NCBI GenBank assembly: GCA_046289925.1
Contig: JBKBUN010000053.1
Coordinates: 1 to 18,973 of the forward strand
From: Acidovorax_G sp046289925
GTDB lineage: Bacteria > Pseudomonadota > Gammaproteobacteria > Burkholderiales > Burkholderiaceae_C
Direction: 5' to 3'
Length of the DNA: 18,973 nt
Positions 7,253 to 14,344 of the stretch are shown piece after piece; position 1 is the stretch's first letter, and each line of letters begins with the position of its first letter. A model generated the notes under the pieces. It searched no databases, was not told where the DNA came from, and worked only from the letters and a program-made list of their open reading frames with translations. The position numbers were made by a program, and so were the translations under genes.

Positions 7253-8209
7253 TCAGCCGCCGCTGTCACGCTCCATGGCGCGGCGGTGCCGCTCCACGAA
7301 TTCCTGGTAGGTGTCGATACCACGCAACTGCAAGATGGTGTTGCGCACCGCCGCCTCGACCAGCACCGCTATGTTGCGGCCTGCGACCACCTGGATCACC
7401 ACCTTGAGCACGGGCACCCCCAGAACGTCTTGCATCAGGGGCTCATAGGGCAGGCGTTCGTAGTCACGCTCCAGGGTTTCCTTGCGCACGAGGTGCACGA
7501 TGAGCTTGAGCCGCATCTTGCGGCGCACGGCGGTCTCGCCAAAGATCGCGCGGATGTCCAGCAGCCCAATACCGCGCACCTCCAGCAGGTTTTGCAGCAG
7601 TTCGGGGCACTTGCCTTCAATTGTGGTCTGGTTGATGCGGTACAGATCGACCGCATCGTCGGCCACCAGGCCGTTGCCACGCGAGATGAGCTCCAGACCC
7701 AACTCGCTCTTGCCCAGGCCCGACTCGCCAGTGATGAGGACGCCCAAACCCAAAATGTCCATGAACACGCCGTGCATGGTGGTGCGGTCGGCGAAATGCT
7801 TGGACAGGTACGCCCGCAGCACGTCGATCACGAAGGCCGACGACTCGTGCGTGGCGAACATCGGAATCTGGGCACGCTCGCACAGGGACACTAGCGCATC
7901 TGGGGCGGTCTGGTTGTCGGCCAGCACCAGCACGGGCGGCTCCAGCGTGACGATGCGGGCGATTCGGCGCTTGCAGTCTTCCGGCGATGCGCTGCTCAGG
8001 TACGCAATCTCGCGCTCGCCCAGGATCTGGACACGGTAGGGGTGGATGTAGTTGAGGTAGCCCACCAGATCGGCACCCGAGCGGGCAGATCGCACTGCCA
8101 CCTCGTCGAACCGGCGTTCGGAAGCACCGAGCCCGGCCACCCATTCCCAGCGCAGTTGCCCCCTAAACTCCTCGAAGAGCACATCGGCGCTGACGACATT
8201 GGGCTTCAT
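7253..8209 (-). CDS. hprK: HPr kinase/phosphorylase
   Basis: A 318-residue bifunctional enzyme that phosphorylates and dephosphorylates a serine of HPr, the PTS phosphocarrier. In betaproteobacteria it is part of a regulatory PTS rather than a sugar-uptake one. The N-terminal domain covers about 1-135. The Walker A motif is GESGLGKS (161-168) in GVLITGESGLGKSELGLELI. RGNGLVADDAVDL is at about 177-189, and the HprK signature LLEVRGIGLLDIRAIFG at 208-224. The length is typical. The start at 8209 (MKPNVVSADVLFEEF) matches the family; its ribosome binding site is weak. ptsN ends 54 bp upstream in the same direction. The classic partner rapZ is not downstream here: the gene faces an element and fur. 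Confidence 0.96.
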   Translation of the reverse strand: MKPNVVSADVLFEEFRGQLRWEWVAGLGASERRFDEVAVRSARSGADLVGYLNYIHPYRVQILGEREIAYLSSASPEDCKRRIARIVTLEPPVLVLADNQTAPDALVSLCERAQIPMFATHESSAFVIDVLRAYLSKHFADRTTMHGVFMDILGLGVLITGESGLGKSELGLELISRGNGLVADDAVDLYRINQTTIEGKCPELLQNLLEVRGIGLLDIRAIFGETAVRRKMRLKLIVHLVRKETLERDYERLPYEPLMQDVLGVPVLKVVIQVVAGRNIAVLVEAAVRNTILQLRGIDTYQEFVERHRRAMERDSGG

Positions 8210-8263
8210 GAGAGATTGCGCACGCGGGTGAGGTGAACCGGAAGGCTGTGCGGCCCAGGGCGC

Positions 8264-8734
8264 TCAGACCGTGGTCTGAGTCGACTGCCAATCCGCGATC
8301 AGCCCGTGGAGTTCAATGGCATCAGAGCAGGACTTGAGCCGCTCGCGCAGGGGGGCGTCACTCAGCAGCTCCGCGATCTCGGAGAGGATCTCCAAGTGCT
8401 TCTGCGTCGCAGCCTCTGGCACCAGCAGGAAGATCATCAGCACAACGGGCTGCTCATCCGGGGCATCAAAGCCGATGGGCTGGGCCAGTTGGAACACCGC
8501 CGCCATGGGCGACTTGAGTCCTTTGATGCGACCATGCGGAATGGCCACGCCATGACCCAGGCCGGTGGAGCCGAGACGCTCGCGCGCAAACAGGCTGTCG
8601 GTGACGAGGGCACGGGACAAACCATGCTGGCTCTCAAAGAGCAGGCCTGCCTCTTCAAAGGCGCGCTTCTTGCTCGTGGCATCGACGCTCACAAGCACCT
8701 GGGCAGAGGGCAGGATGGAGGCTAGACGGTTCAT
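8264..8734 (-). CDS. ptsN: PTS IIA-like nitrogen regulatory protein PtsN
   Basis: A 156-residue EIIA-Ntr protein, the terminal phospho-acceptor of the nitrogen PTS. It regulates potassium transport, stress responses and metabolism by protein contacts. The phosphorylation site is His67 in GLGHGVAIPHGRIKG. The following VFQLAQPIGFDAPDEQPVVLMIFLLVPE is the typical EIIA strand-helix region. The start at 8734 (MNRLASILPS) fits the family. An in-frame ATG 24 bp upstream (MCIIVTHT) is possible but adds unusual residues. Neither start has a good ribosome binding site, and a CATAAT box lies only 14 bases before the 8734 start. hprK follows 54 bp downstream, while hpf is upstream and separated by a strong terminator. 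Confidence 0.94.
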   Translation of the reverse strand: MNRLASILPSAQVLVSVDATSKKRAFEEAGLLFESQHGLSRALVTDSLFARERLGSTGLGHGVAIPHGRIKGLKSPMAAVFQLAQPIGFDAPDEQPVVLMIFLLVPEAATQKHLEILSEIAELLSDAPLRERLKSCSDAIELHGLIADWQSTQTTV

Positions 8735-8793
8735 GGTGTGGGTAACAATTATGCACATATTGGCACAAACCCTGAGTCACAGACAGCAGCCAC

Positions 8794-8816
8794 AAAAAAA
8801 CCGCCCTGGGGGCGGT
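8794..8816 (-). terminator. Rho-independent terminator of hpf
   Basis: On the minus strand ACCGCCC, a 3-base loop and GGGCGGT form a 7-bp GC-rich stem (8800-8816) followed directly by seven T. It lies 26 bp past the hpf stop and upstream of ptsN. This is a textbook terminator and should separate hpf from ptsN-hprK transcription. Confidence 0.88.
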
Positions 8817-8842
8817 CGGGTGGCAAGTTCAATGCCTGGGGC

Positions 8843-9178
8843 TCATGCCAGCATTTCGCGCTTGGCAGGCTCGTGGTGGTGATCCTGCAGACGGTCCTTG
8901 TGCCGCACCACCTGACGGTCAAGTTTGTCGACCAATTCGTCCACGGCAGCGTACAGGTCGGAATGCGAGCTCTCGGCAAACAGATCGTTGCCCTTCACGT
9001 GGATATTGCACTCGGCACGCTGGCGCTTTTCCTTTTCCTTCTGCTTTTCCACTGTCAGCAGCACTTTCACATCCACCACTTGATCGAAATGGCGCGTAAT
9101 CCGGTCCAGCTTGGAGGTGACGTAGTTTCGCAATGCAGGGGTGACTTCGAGGTGGTGACCGCTGATCGTCAGATTCAT
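8843..9178 (-). CDS. hpf: Ribosome hibernation promoting factor HPF
   Basis: A 111-residue ribosome-associated protein of the HPF/YfiA (S30AE) family. It binds the 30S decoding region in stationary phase and promotes inactive ribosome dimers. Visible motifs are MNLTISGHHLEVTPALRNYV (1-20), VEKQKEKEKRQRAECNIHVKG (43-63) and the acidic/basic helix SDLYAAVDELVDKLDRQVVRHKDRLQDHH, which match short-form HPF. It lacks the C-terminal dimerisation domain of long HPF. The frame is open for 1.5 kb upstream as a shadow of the MFS gene, but the ATG at 9178 has AGGAG 8 bases upstream and the correct N-terminus. In many relatives rpoN precedes hpf; here the gene upstream is an MFS transporter. A strong terminator follows. 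Confidence 0.95.
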   Translation of the reverse strand: MNLTISGHHLEVTPALRNYVTSKLDRITRHFDQVVDVKVLLTVEKQKEKEKRQRAECNIHVKGNDLFAESSHSDLYAAVDELVDKLDRQVVRHKDRLQDHHHEPAKREMLA

Positions 9179-9363
9179 AGATGAGTCTCCTGTGGCTCTC
9201 GGTGGGACAAAGGCCGCCCGGCTGGCGCGGCCCGGTGAACGGAATGCATTCGTCGACCTGAGTCCACTATGCGCCTGCGGTCGGCGAAAAGCAATCCTGC
9301 GGCGCGGCATCCGCCTGCAGCAAGGGGTCTCCACTGCGCAGCGCGCATATCCGGCGTAGGATG

Positions 9364-10587
9364 TCAGTTGTTGCCGGGTGCGCCGTGCAGATGCAGGCGG
9401 CCCGCCATCCACATGGCCAGCACACTGGCGGCGATGCCGACCACCGCCGCCATCCAGTAGTTCTGCACCAGCCCCTGCGGCGTGCGGCTGATCAACAGAC
9501 CGCCCACGAAGGACGCTACGCCCATGGAGGCGGACTGCACCGCTGCATTCAAGGTCATGAACGCCCCACGCATGCTTGGATGCGCAGCCGACACCACCAG
9601 CGCCATGCCCGGAATCATGCGCCCGCTCATGCAGGTGAACATGAGCGTGGACACCAGCAAGATGACGGGCAACGGCATGCCCGCCACCAGCGTAATGCCC
9701 AGCAATGGCACCGCCACAGCCAGCGCCAGCCAGCGAAAGACCACCACCTTGCCATGCTGGTCGGTCAGCTGGCCCAACCAACGCGCGGTAAAAAGCGTCG
9801 CCAATCCGCCGCACAGGTAGATGTAGGGCACCTGGTTGGCCCGCACCCCCGCGTTGGTCTGCATGTAGATGGTGATGTACGGAATGACCGTGAAGCCCGT
9901 GAACATGAGCAGCGCCGAGAACACGAACGCGCGCCGGTGGTTGGCATCTCGCAGCACGTCCTGCAGACCGCCCAGCAGCGAGCGCCCCGCCCCCGCAGCC
10001 ACGTGGGAATCCAGCGCGGGCAGCACCCGCGCCGCCAACACCCACAGCGCAGCGCACAGCCCCGCAATCGCCACGAATGGCGCGTGCCAGCTCCAGTGGC
10101 TGGCGAGCACCAGCCCGAGCGGAACGCCCGCCACCGTGGACACCGAGAACGAGGTCATCACGATGGCACTGGCACGCCCGCGCCGCTCGAACGGAATCAC
10201 ATCGGCCACGATGGTCTGGCTCAGGGCCGACAGAACGCCGCCAAACACACCCGCCAGAATGCGCGCGACCATCAGCGTGCCGTAGGTGGGTGCCAGCGCG
10301 CAGGCCAGCGTGGCCAGCGCAAACAGCCCGTACAACGCCAACAGCAGAGGCTTGCGGCCCAAGCGGTCGATGTAGGTGGCAGCCAACAGGCCCGACGCAC
10401 CCGCCGCCAGCGTGTAGGCCGACACCAGCATGCCGAACTGCGCATCGCTGATGCGGAACAAAGCCGTCAATTGCGGGCCTAGCGGCATCATGATCATGAA
10501 GTCGAGGATGTGCGTGAACTGCACCCCGGCCAGGGTCAGCAGCAGCCACATCTCCCGGCGGGGCGGCAGTGCGGTGGTCGCGGTCAT
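9364..10587 (-). CDS. MFS transporter, DHA1-like
   Basis: A 407-residue inner-membrane protein of the major facilitator superfamily, with about 12 hydrophobic helices. The motif-A-like loop between helices 2 and 3 reads DRLGRKP (74-80). Its arginine-rich version ERRGRASA is near residue 155, and PLGLVLASHWSWHAPF is the helix-5 region typical of drug:H+ antiporter type 1 (AraJ/YdhP-like) proteins. The substrate cannot be told from the sequence. The ATG at 10587 (MTATTALPPRREMWLLLTL) has a weak AGGG upstream and puts the first helix near residue 13. The frame upstream of it is out of family. It is divergent from purC, with 225 bp between the starts. It lies 185 bp before hpf, so it is probably a separate unit. 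Confidence 0.88.
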   Translation of the reverse strand: MTATTALPPRREMWLLLTLAGVQFTHILDFMIMMPLGPQLTALFRISDAQFGMLVSAYTLAAGASGLLAATYIDRLGRKPLLLALYGLFALATLACALAPTYGTLMVARILAGVFGGVLSALSQTIVADVIPFERRGRASAIVMTSFSVSTVAGVPLGLVLASHWSWHAPFVAIAGLCAALWVLAARVLPALDSHVAAGAGRSLLGGLQDVLRDANHRRAFVFSALLMFTGFTVIPYITIYMQTNAGVRANQVPYIYLCGGLATLFTARWLGQLTDQHGKVVVFRWLALAVAVPLLGITLVAGMPLPVILLVSTLMFTCMSGRMIPGMALVVSAAHPSMRGAFMTLNAAVQSASMGVASFVGGLLISRTPQGLVQNYWMAAVVGIAASVLAMWMAGRLHLHGAPGNN

Positions 10588-10701
10588 GGCGTGCGGCCCT
10601 GTGCAGCGCAGCAAGGCGGGCAAAGCGTGTAGTGTGCCCGATGCGCCCGCCTGCCGCTGTCCCCCCAAGCGCCCGCGTCACAGACCCTCAGAGCGCCCGC
10701 G

Positions 10702-10707
10702 TAAAAT
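10702..10707 (+). promoter_or_regulatory. Candidate -10 box for purC
   Basis: TAAAAT, followed by CG, in the 225-bp MFS/purC divergent region. A start near 10714 would leave a leader of about 100 bases. The -35 is not recognisable. No PurR-like operator or riboswitch was seen. Confidence 0.35.
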
Positions 10708-10812
10708 CGGGTGATGCTGCGCGCAGTGCCACCCATGGTGCACCGTGCAGCCCGTCGCCCGCCCCTTTGTGACAAGGCCGGCAGCCGCCGCGCCGTGACC
10801 CGCCCGCTCCAC

Positions 10813-11745
10813 ATGACCGCCCCCAGTCCCCAGCCCACATCGACCGCCCTGCACACTTCGGCCCTGCAATCGCTGCCCCTGCTGGCGCGCGGCAAGGTGC
10901 GCGACAACTATGCGGTGGGCGAGGACCGCATCCTGATGGTGGCCAGCGACCGCCTCTCGGCCTTTGACGTGATCATGGGCGAACCGATTCCTGGCAAGGG
11001 CGAGTTGCTCACGCAAATGGCGCTGTACTGGTTCGACAAGCTCGGACACCTGTGCCCCAACCACCTCACGGGCGACGATCCGGAAAGCGTGGTCACGGCG
11101 GCGGAAGTGCCGCAGGTGCGCGGCCGCTCGATGCTGGTCAAACGCCTGCGTCCGATTCCGGTGGAAGCTGTGGTGCGCGGCTACCTGGCCGGCAGCGGCT
11201 GGAAGGAGTACCAGGCCTCGGGGTCGGTGTGCGGCGTGCCCCTGCCAGCCGGCCTGACGAACGCGGCCAAACTGCCCGAGCCCATCTACACGCCGGCCGC
11301 CAAGGCCGCGGTGGGTGAGCACGACGAGAACATCACCTTCGAGCGCACCGTGGAGATGATCGGCCCGGACTTGGCCACCCGCATCCGCGACGTCAGCATT
11401 GCGCTGTACCAGGCCGCTGCCGAGATCGCGCTGACCAAGGGGATGATCATTGCCGACACCAAGTTCGAATTCGGCCTCGACGCCGATGGCACGCTGGTGC
11501 TGATGGACGAGGTGCTCACGCCGGACAGCTCGCGCTACTGGCCGGTGGAAGGCTACGCCGAAGCGCTGGCGCGTGGCGACAACCCGCCGAGCTTTGACAA
11601 GCAATTCGTGCGCGACTGGCTTGAACAAGCGCAAGTCAACGGCAAGCCCTGGGACAAGACCGCACCAGCCCCGCGCCTGCCGCGCGACGTGATCGAAAAA
11701 ACCGCAGCCAAGTACCGCGAGGCGCTGCAGCGCCTGCTGGGCTGA
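10813..11745 (+). CDS. purC: SAICAR synthetase (phosphoribosylaminoimidazolesuccinocarboxamide synthase)
   Basis: A 310-residue cytoplasmic enzyme of de novo purine synthesis. It joins aspartate to CAIR with ATP to give SAICAR. Signature segments are LLARGKVRDNYAV (23-35, the nucleotide loop), LMVASDRLSAFDVIMGEPIP (41-60), VEAVVRGYLAGSGWKEYQ and IIADTKFEFGLD with LMDEVLTPDSSRYWP. The length fits the longer, yeast-like form found in proteobacteria such as Burkholderiales. The frame is open 102 bp upstream, but the ATG at 10813 gives the family N-terminus (MTAPSPQP then TALHTSALQSLPLLARGK). No clear Shine-Dalgarno is visible. No other pur gene is in the window. It ends at a strong terminator and is convergent with queC. 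Confidence 0.96.
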   Translation: MTAPSPQPTSTALHTSALQSLPLLARGKVRDNYAVGEDRILMVASDRLSAFDVIMGEPIPGKGELLTQMALYWFDKLGHLCPNHLTGDDPESVVTAAEVPQVRGRSMLVKRLRPIPVEAVVRGYLAGSGWKEYQASGSVCGVPLPAGLTNAAKLPEPIYTPAAKAAVGEHDENITFERTVEMIGPDLATRIRDVSIALYQAAAEIALTKGMIIADTKFEFGLDADGTLVLMDEVLTPDSSRYWPVEGYAEALARGDNPPSFDKQFVRDWLEQAQVNGKPWDKTAPAPRLPRDVIEKTAAKYREALQRLLG

Positions 11746-11760
11746 CTGGCTCGCCCCATG

Positions 11761-11788
11761 GCAAAAGGGCCCCTCGGGGCCCTTTTGC
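11761..11788 (+). terminator. Rho-independent terminator of purC
   Basis: GCAAAAGGGCCCC (11761-11773) and GGGGCCCTTTTGC (11776-11788) are a perfect 13-bp inverted repeat, beginning 16 bp after the purC stop. With the innermost pair open it forms a hairpin with a CTCG loop and a TTTT run on its 3' side. The symmetry means it could also stop queC transcripts reading leftward. Confidence 0.85.
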
Positions 11789-11826
11789 ATGGTCGGTGCG
11801 GACAGGATCCAGCGCCTGTTTTTCAG

Positions 11827-12064
11827 CCTAGAAACCGCAGTTGGATGCGCCCGCCAGTGCCGTGATCGGTGNNNNNNNCAGGCAAGGCGAGACGACGCGG
11901 CGCACTCCTGTGCGCAAGGAGGCACAACGCCGCATGGCGCGCCGAGCATGGTGCTGGCGGGCGCATAGCGCTTTCACCCAGCAGGTGAGCGTGCCCACAA
12001 GGCGCAACTTCAACGGACATCAGAACTTTTCAGTGCGAACAAGCGATCAACTGCGGTTTCTAGG
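11827..12064 (+). mobile_element. Palindromic MITE-like element, copy 3 (B/B ends)
   Basis: A 238-bp element, including an assembly gap of seven N at 11872-11878. The 17-bp ends are perfect inverted repeats, CCTAGAAACCGCAGTTG at 11827-11843 and its reverse at 12048-12064. The two arms share ATGCGCCCGCCAG and continue inward as imperfect complements. The right arm alone carries 81 extra bases (11967-12047), nearly identical to 6900-6980. A GCGCAC/GTGCGC hairpin lies at 11900-11915. The flanking repeats TTCAG (11822-11826) and GTCAG (12065-12069) differ at one base, and the right one includes the queC stop codon. Together with the purC terminator it fills the 320 bp between the convergent purC and queC. 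It encodes no transposase. Confidence 0.8.
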
Positions 12065-12065
12065 G

Positions 12066-12767
12066 TCAGCCCGCCGCTTGCCAGCGCGCGTGGCCAGCGG
12101 CCCGTAGCTCGCACGCGGGGCAGTGCCCGCAGCCGTAGCCCCAGGCATGGCGGTGCGAGCGGTCGCCGTGGTAGCACGTGTGTGTGTCTTCCACCATCAG
12201 TTCCACCAGCGCCGGGCCGCCGAGCTCTAGCGCCATCTGCCAGGTGGCGGCCTTGTCCAGCCACATCAGCGGGGTTTCGACCGTGAAGCGCTGGCCCATG
12301 CCCAGCGACAGTGCTACCTGCAGGGCCTTGAGCGTGTCGTCGCGGCAGTCGGGGTAGCCGGAAAAGTCGGTCTCGCACATGCCGCCCACCAGGGTGTGCA
12401 GGCCGCGGCGGTAGCCAATGGCGGCCGCCAGCTGGAAGAACAGCAGATTGCGCCCTGGCACAAAGGTGTTGGGCAGCCCTTGGGCCGTCATGCGGATGGC
12501 GGCATCGCGGGTCAGCGCGGTATCGCTGATGTGGCCGAGCACGGCCAGGTCGAGCACGTGGTCCTCGCCCAGCCGTGGCGCCCAGTGGGGAAAGCGCTCG
12601 CGCAGCGAGGCCAGCACCACCTGCCGCTGCGCCAGCTCAACCCGGTGCCGCTGTCCGTAGTCGAACCCTATGGTTTCGACCCGCTCGAAATGCGTGAGCG
12701 CCCAGGCAAGGCAGGTGGCCGAATCCTGACCACCGGAAAACAAAACGAGGGCGTGACCAGTGCGCAT
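12066..12767 (-). CDS. queC: 7-cyano-7-deazaguanine synthase QueC
   Basis: A 233-residue cytoplasmic ATP-dependent enzyme. It converts 7-carboxy-7-deazaguanine to preQ0 on the path to queuosine in tRNA. The PP-loop SGGQDS is at residues 11-16. GFDYGQRHRVEL (34-45), FVPGRNLLFF (102-111) and GGMCETDFSGYPDCR (128-142) are diagnostic. The zinc site is Cys198, Cys213, Cys216 and Cys219. The ATG at 12767 has AAGGAG 6 bases upstream. No queD, queE or queF is in the window, and no preQ1 riboswitch was seen in the 91-bp upstream gap. The stop codon overlaps the direct repeat bordering element copy 3, but the protein is full length with an intact zinc site. Confidence 0.97.
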   Translation of the reverse strand: MRTGHALVLFSGGQDSATCLAWALTHFERVETIGFDYGQRHRVELAQRQVVLASLRERFPHWAPRLGEDHVLDLAVLGHISDTALTRDAAIRMTAQGLPNTFVPGRNLLFFQLAAAIGYRRGLHTLVGGMCETDFSGYPDCRDDTLKALQVALSLGMGQRFTVETPLMWLDKAATWQMALELGGPALVELMVEDTHTCYHGDRSHRHAWGYGCGHCPACELRAAGHARWQAAG

Positions 12768-12810
12768 GCAAAGCTCCTTGGCTGGGCCGGGGCCGTCCCG
12801 GCGCTGGGCG

Positions 12811-12834
12811 AAAAAAAGCCCCGCAGTGCGGGGC
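12811..12834 (-). terminator. Rho-independent terminator of the 47-residue gene
   Basis: On the minus strand GCCCCGC, loop ACT and GCGGGGC (12834-12818) are followed at once by seven T (12817-12811). It lies 24 bp after the stop of the small gene and upstream of queC, so the two are separate transcription units. Confidence 0.88.
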
Positions 12835-12858
12835 GCGGCGTAAGCGGCGGGAGATCGC

Positions 12859-13002
12859 TCAGGCCATGGAGACGGCGATGAAGGCCAGCAGGAACATCAT
12901 GACGCCACCCACCACGGGCAGCACCACGGGGATCTTTTCCACGATGCGCTCGACGGGGTCGTCGGAGTGGGCAGAGGCGTGCGTGTGGCTGTGATCGGAC
13001 AT
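12859..13002 (-). CDS. Small membrane protein, 47 residues, unknown function
   Basis: A short frame reading MSDHSHTHASAHSDDPVERI and continuing VEKIPVVLPVV, then one hydrophobic helix GGVMMFLLAFIAVSMA to the end. The N-terminal third is rich in His, Ser and Asp, which might bind metal, but that is a guess. The protein would be a single-pass inner-membrane microprotein with its N-terminus probably in the cytoplasm. Gene evidence is strong for its size: AAGGA lies 9 bases before the ATG, a TAAAAT box about 37 bases before it, and a textbook terminator 24 bp after the stop. It is therefore a stand-alone transcription unit between the threonine dehydratase gene and queC. I recognise no family and assign no function. 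It could be an accessory subunit of a membrane complex. Confidence 0.75.
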   Translation of the reverse strand: MSDHSHTHASAHSDDPVERIVEKIPVVLPVVGGVMMFLLAFIAVSMA

Positions 13003-13038
13003 GGCGGAATTTTCCTTGAGGGCAGTCAAACAGCCGCG

Positions 13039-13044
13039 ATTTTA
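13039..13044 (-). promoter_or_regulatory. Candidate -10 box for the 47-residue gene
   Basis: TAAAAT, followed by CG, on the minus strand, giving a start near 13032 and a 30-base leader that includes AAGGA. A TTGGCC 19 bases upstream could serve as a poor -35. Confidence 0.4.
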
Positions 13045-13124
13045 GCGGGCCGCCCGCGCTGCTGGCCAAGCCCCTGCGCTGCACGGCCCTTTGGCGTTGT
13101 CATCGCACTGCCAGGGCACGCCCC

Positions 13125-14324
13125 TTACAGGCGTTCGGCCTGCATGCCCGCCGTGCGCAGGCGCTCCAGTACGTCCTGGATGTGCGCCGCGCCGCGCGTT
13201 TGCAAAACCAGCTCGATGTCCACGTTCTGCGCTGCCAGCATTGTGAAGGCGCGCTGGTGGTGCACCTCCTCGATGTTGGCCCCGGCGTCGGCCACGGTGG
13301 CCGTGATGCGCGCGAGCACGCCGGGCACATCGCGTGCGCTCACCTTGATGCGCACCAGCCGGCCCGAGCGCACCATGCCACGCTCGATGATGGCCGCCAG
13401 CAGCAACGGATCGACGTTGCCGCCGCACAGGACCAGGCCCACGCGCTTGCCAGCAAAGCGCTGTGGATGCCGCAGCAGCGCGGCCAGGCCGGCAGCGCCT
13501 GCGCCTTCGACCAGGGTTTTTTCAATTTCGAGCAGCATCAGCATGGCCTGCTCGATGTCGCCTTCGTCCACCAGCAGCAGGTCGTCCACCAGCCGCGCCA
13601 CCACTTCGCGTGTGATCTGGCCTGGCGTGCCCACGGCAATGCCCTCGGCAATTGTCGAGGTGCCCTGCGGATGCTGCGTGCCCTTGATGGCGTTGACCAT
13701 GGCTGGAAAGCGCGTGGTCTGCACGCCCACCACTTCGATTCCCGGACGCAGCGCCTTGGCCGCTGTGGCCACGCCGGCAATCAGGCCGCCGCCGCCCACA
13801 GCGATCACCAGCACGTCCAGGTCGGGCACGGTCTGCAGCATCTCCAGCCCGAGCGTGCCCTGGCCGGCGGCCACCGCCGCGTCGTCGTAGGGGTGTACAA
13901 AGGTCAGGCCCTGCTGATCGGCCAGTGCGTAGGCGTGGGCGCGGGCTTCTTCCAGTGTGTCGCCGTACAGCACCACTTCGGCCCCGAAGCCGCGCGTGCG
14001 CTCCACCTTCACCGCTGGGGTGAAGCGGGGCATCACGATCACCGCACGCAGCCCCATGCGCTGCGCGTGGTAGGCCACGCCCTGCGCATGGTTGCCCGCG
14101 CTCATGGCCACCACACCGCGCGCGCGCTCTTCGGGTGTGAGCAGGGTCAGGCGGTTGCAGGCGCCGCGCTCTTTGAACGAGGCCGTGAACTGCAGGTTCT
14201 CGAACTTGAGGAATACCTGCGCGCCCACGATTTCCGACAGGGTGCGCGATTCCACGCAGGGCGTGTTGAGCACCTGGCCGTGCAGGCGGGCGGCAGCGTG
14301 CTGAATGTCTTGCAGGGTGAGCAT
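13125..14324 (-). CDS. ilvA: Threonine ammonia-lyase (threonine dehydratase)
   Basis: A 399-residue cytoplasmic PLP enzyme that deaminates threonine to 2-oxobutanoate, the first step to isoleucine. Lys51 in FTASFKERGACNRL binds PLP. SAGNHAQGVAYHA (75-87) holds the substrate-binding loop, and the glycine loop GGGG is at 177-180. A single ACT-like regulatory domain covers about residues 325-399 (VRIKVSARDVPGVLARITAT). This is the roughly 400-residue form, shorter than E. coli IlvA with two regulatory domains and closer to TdcB plus ACT. It may be biosynthetic or catabolic, so the symbol is tentative. The ATG at 14324 matches the family N-terminus. It follows an exported-protein gene by 20 bp, so the two may be co-transcribed. 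Confidence 0.92.
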   Translation of the reverse strand: MLTLQDIQHAAARLHGQVLNTPCVESRTLSEIVGAQVFLKFENLQFTASFKERGACNRLTLLTPEERARGVVAMSAGNHAQGVAYHAQRMGLRAVIVMPRFTPAVKVERTRGFGAEVVLYGDTLEEARAHAYALADQQGLTFVHPYDDAAVAAGQGTLGLEMLQTVPDLDVLVIAVGGGGLIAGVATAAKALRPGIEVVGVQTTRFPAMVNAIKGTQHPQGTSTIAEGIAVGTPGQITREVVARLVDDLLLVDEGDIEQAMLMLLEIEKTLVEGAGAAGLAALLRHPQRFAGKRVGLVLCGGNVDPLLLAAIIERGMVRSGRLVRIKVSARDVPGVLARITATVADAGANIEEVHHQRAFTMLAAQNVDIELVLQTRGAAHIQDVLERLRTAGMQAERL

Positions 14325-14344
14325 GCAGTGTCTCGCAGCGGGGC

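Noticed and set aside
9364..10681. N-terminal extension of hpf through the MFS region
   Set aside because: The frame is open by chance opposite GC-rich codons. The HPF family N-terminus and its Shine-Dalgarno are at 9178.
11760..11789. The 28-bp palindrome after purC as an element end or recombination site
   Set aside because: It has the form of a classic bidirectional terminator right after purC and shares no sequence with the CCTAG element ends.
12768..12858. Possible preQ1 riboswitch upstream of queC
   Set aside because: The gap holds only the terminator of the small gene and a Shine-Dalgarno. No pseudoknot-like preQ1 aptamer pattern is visible.
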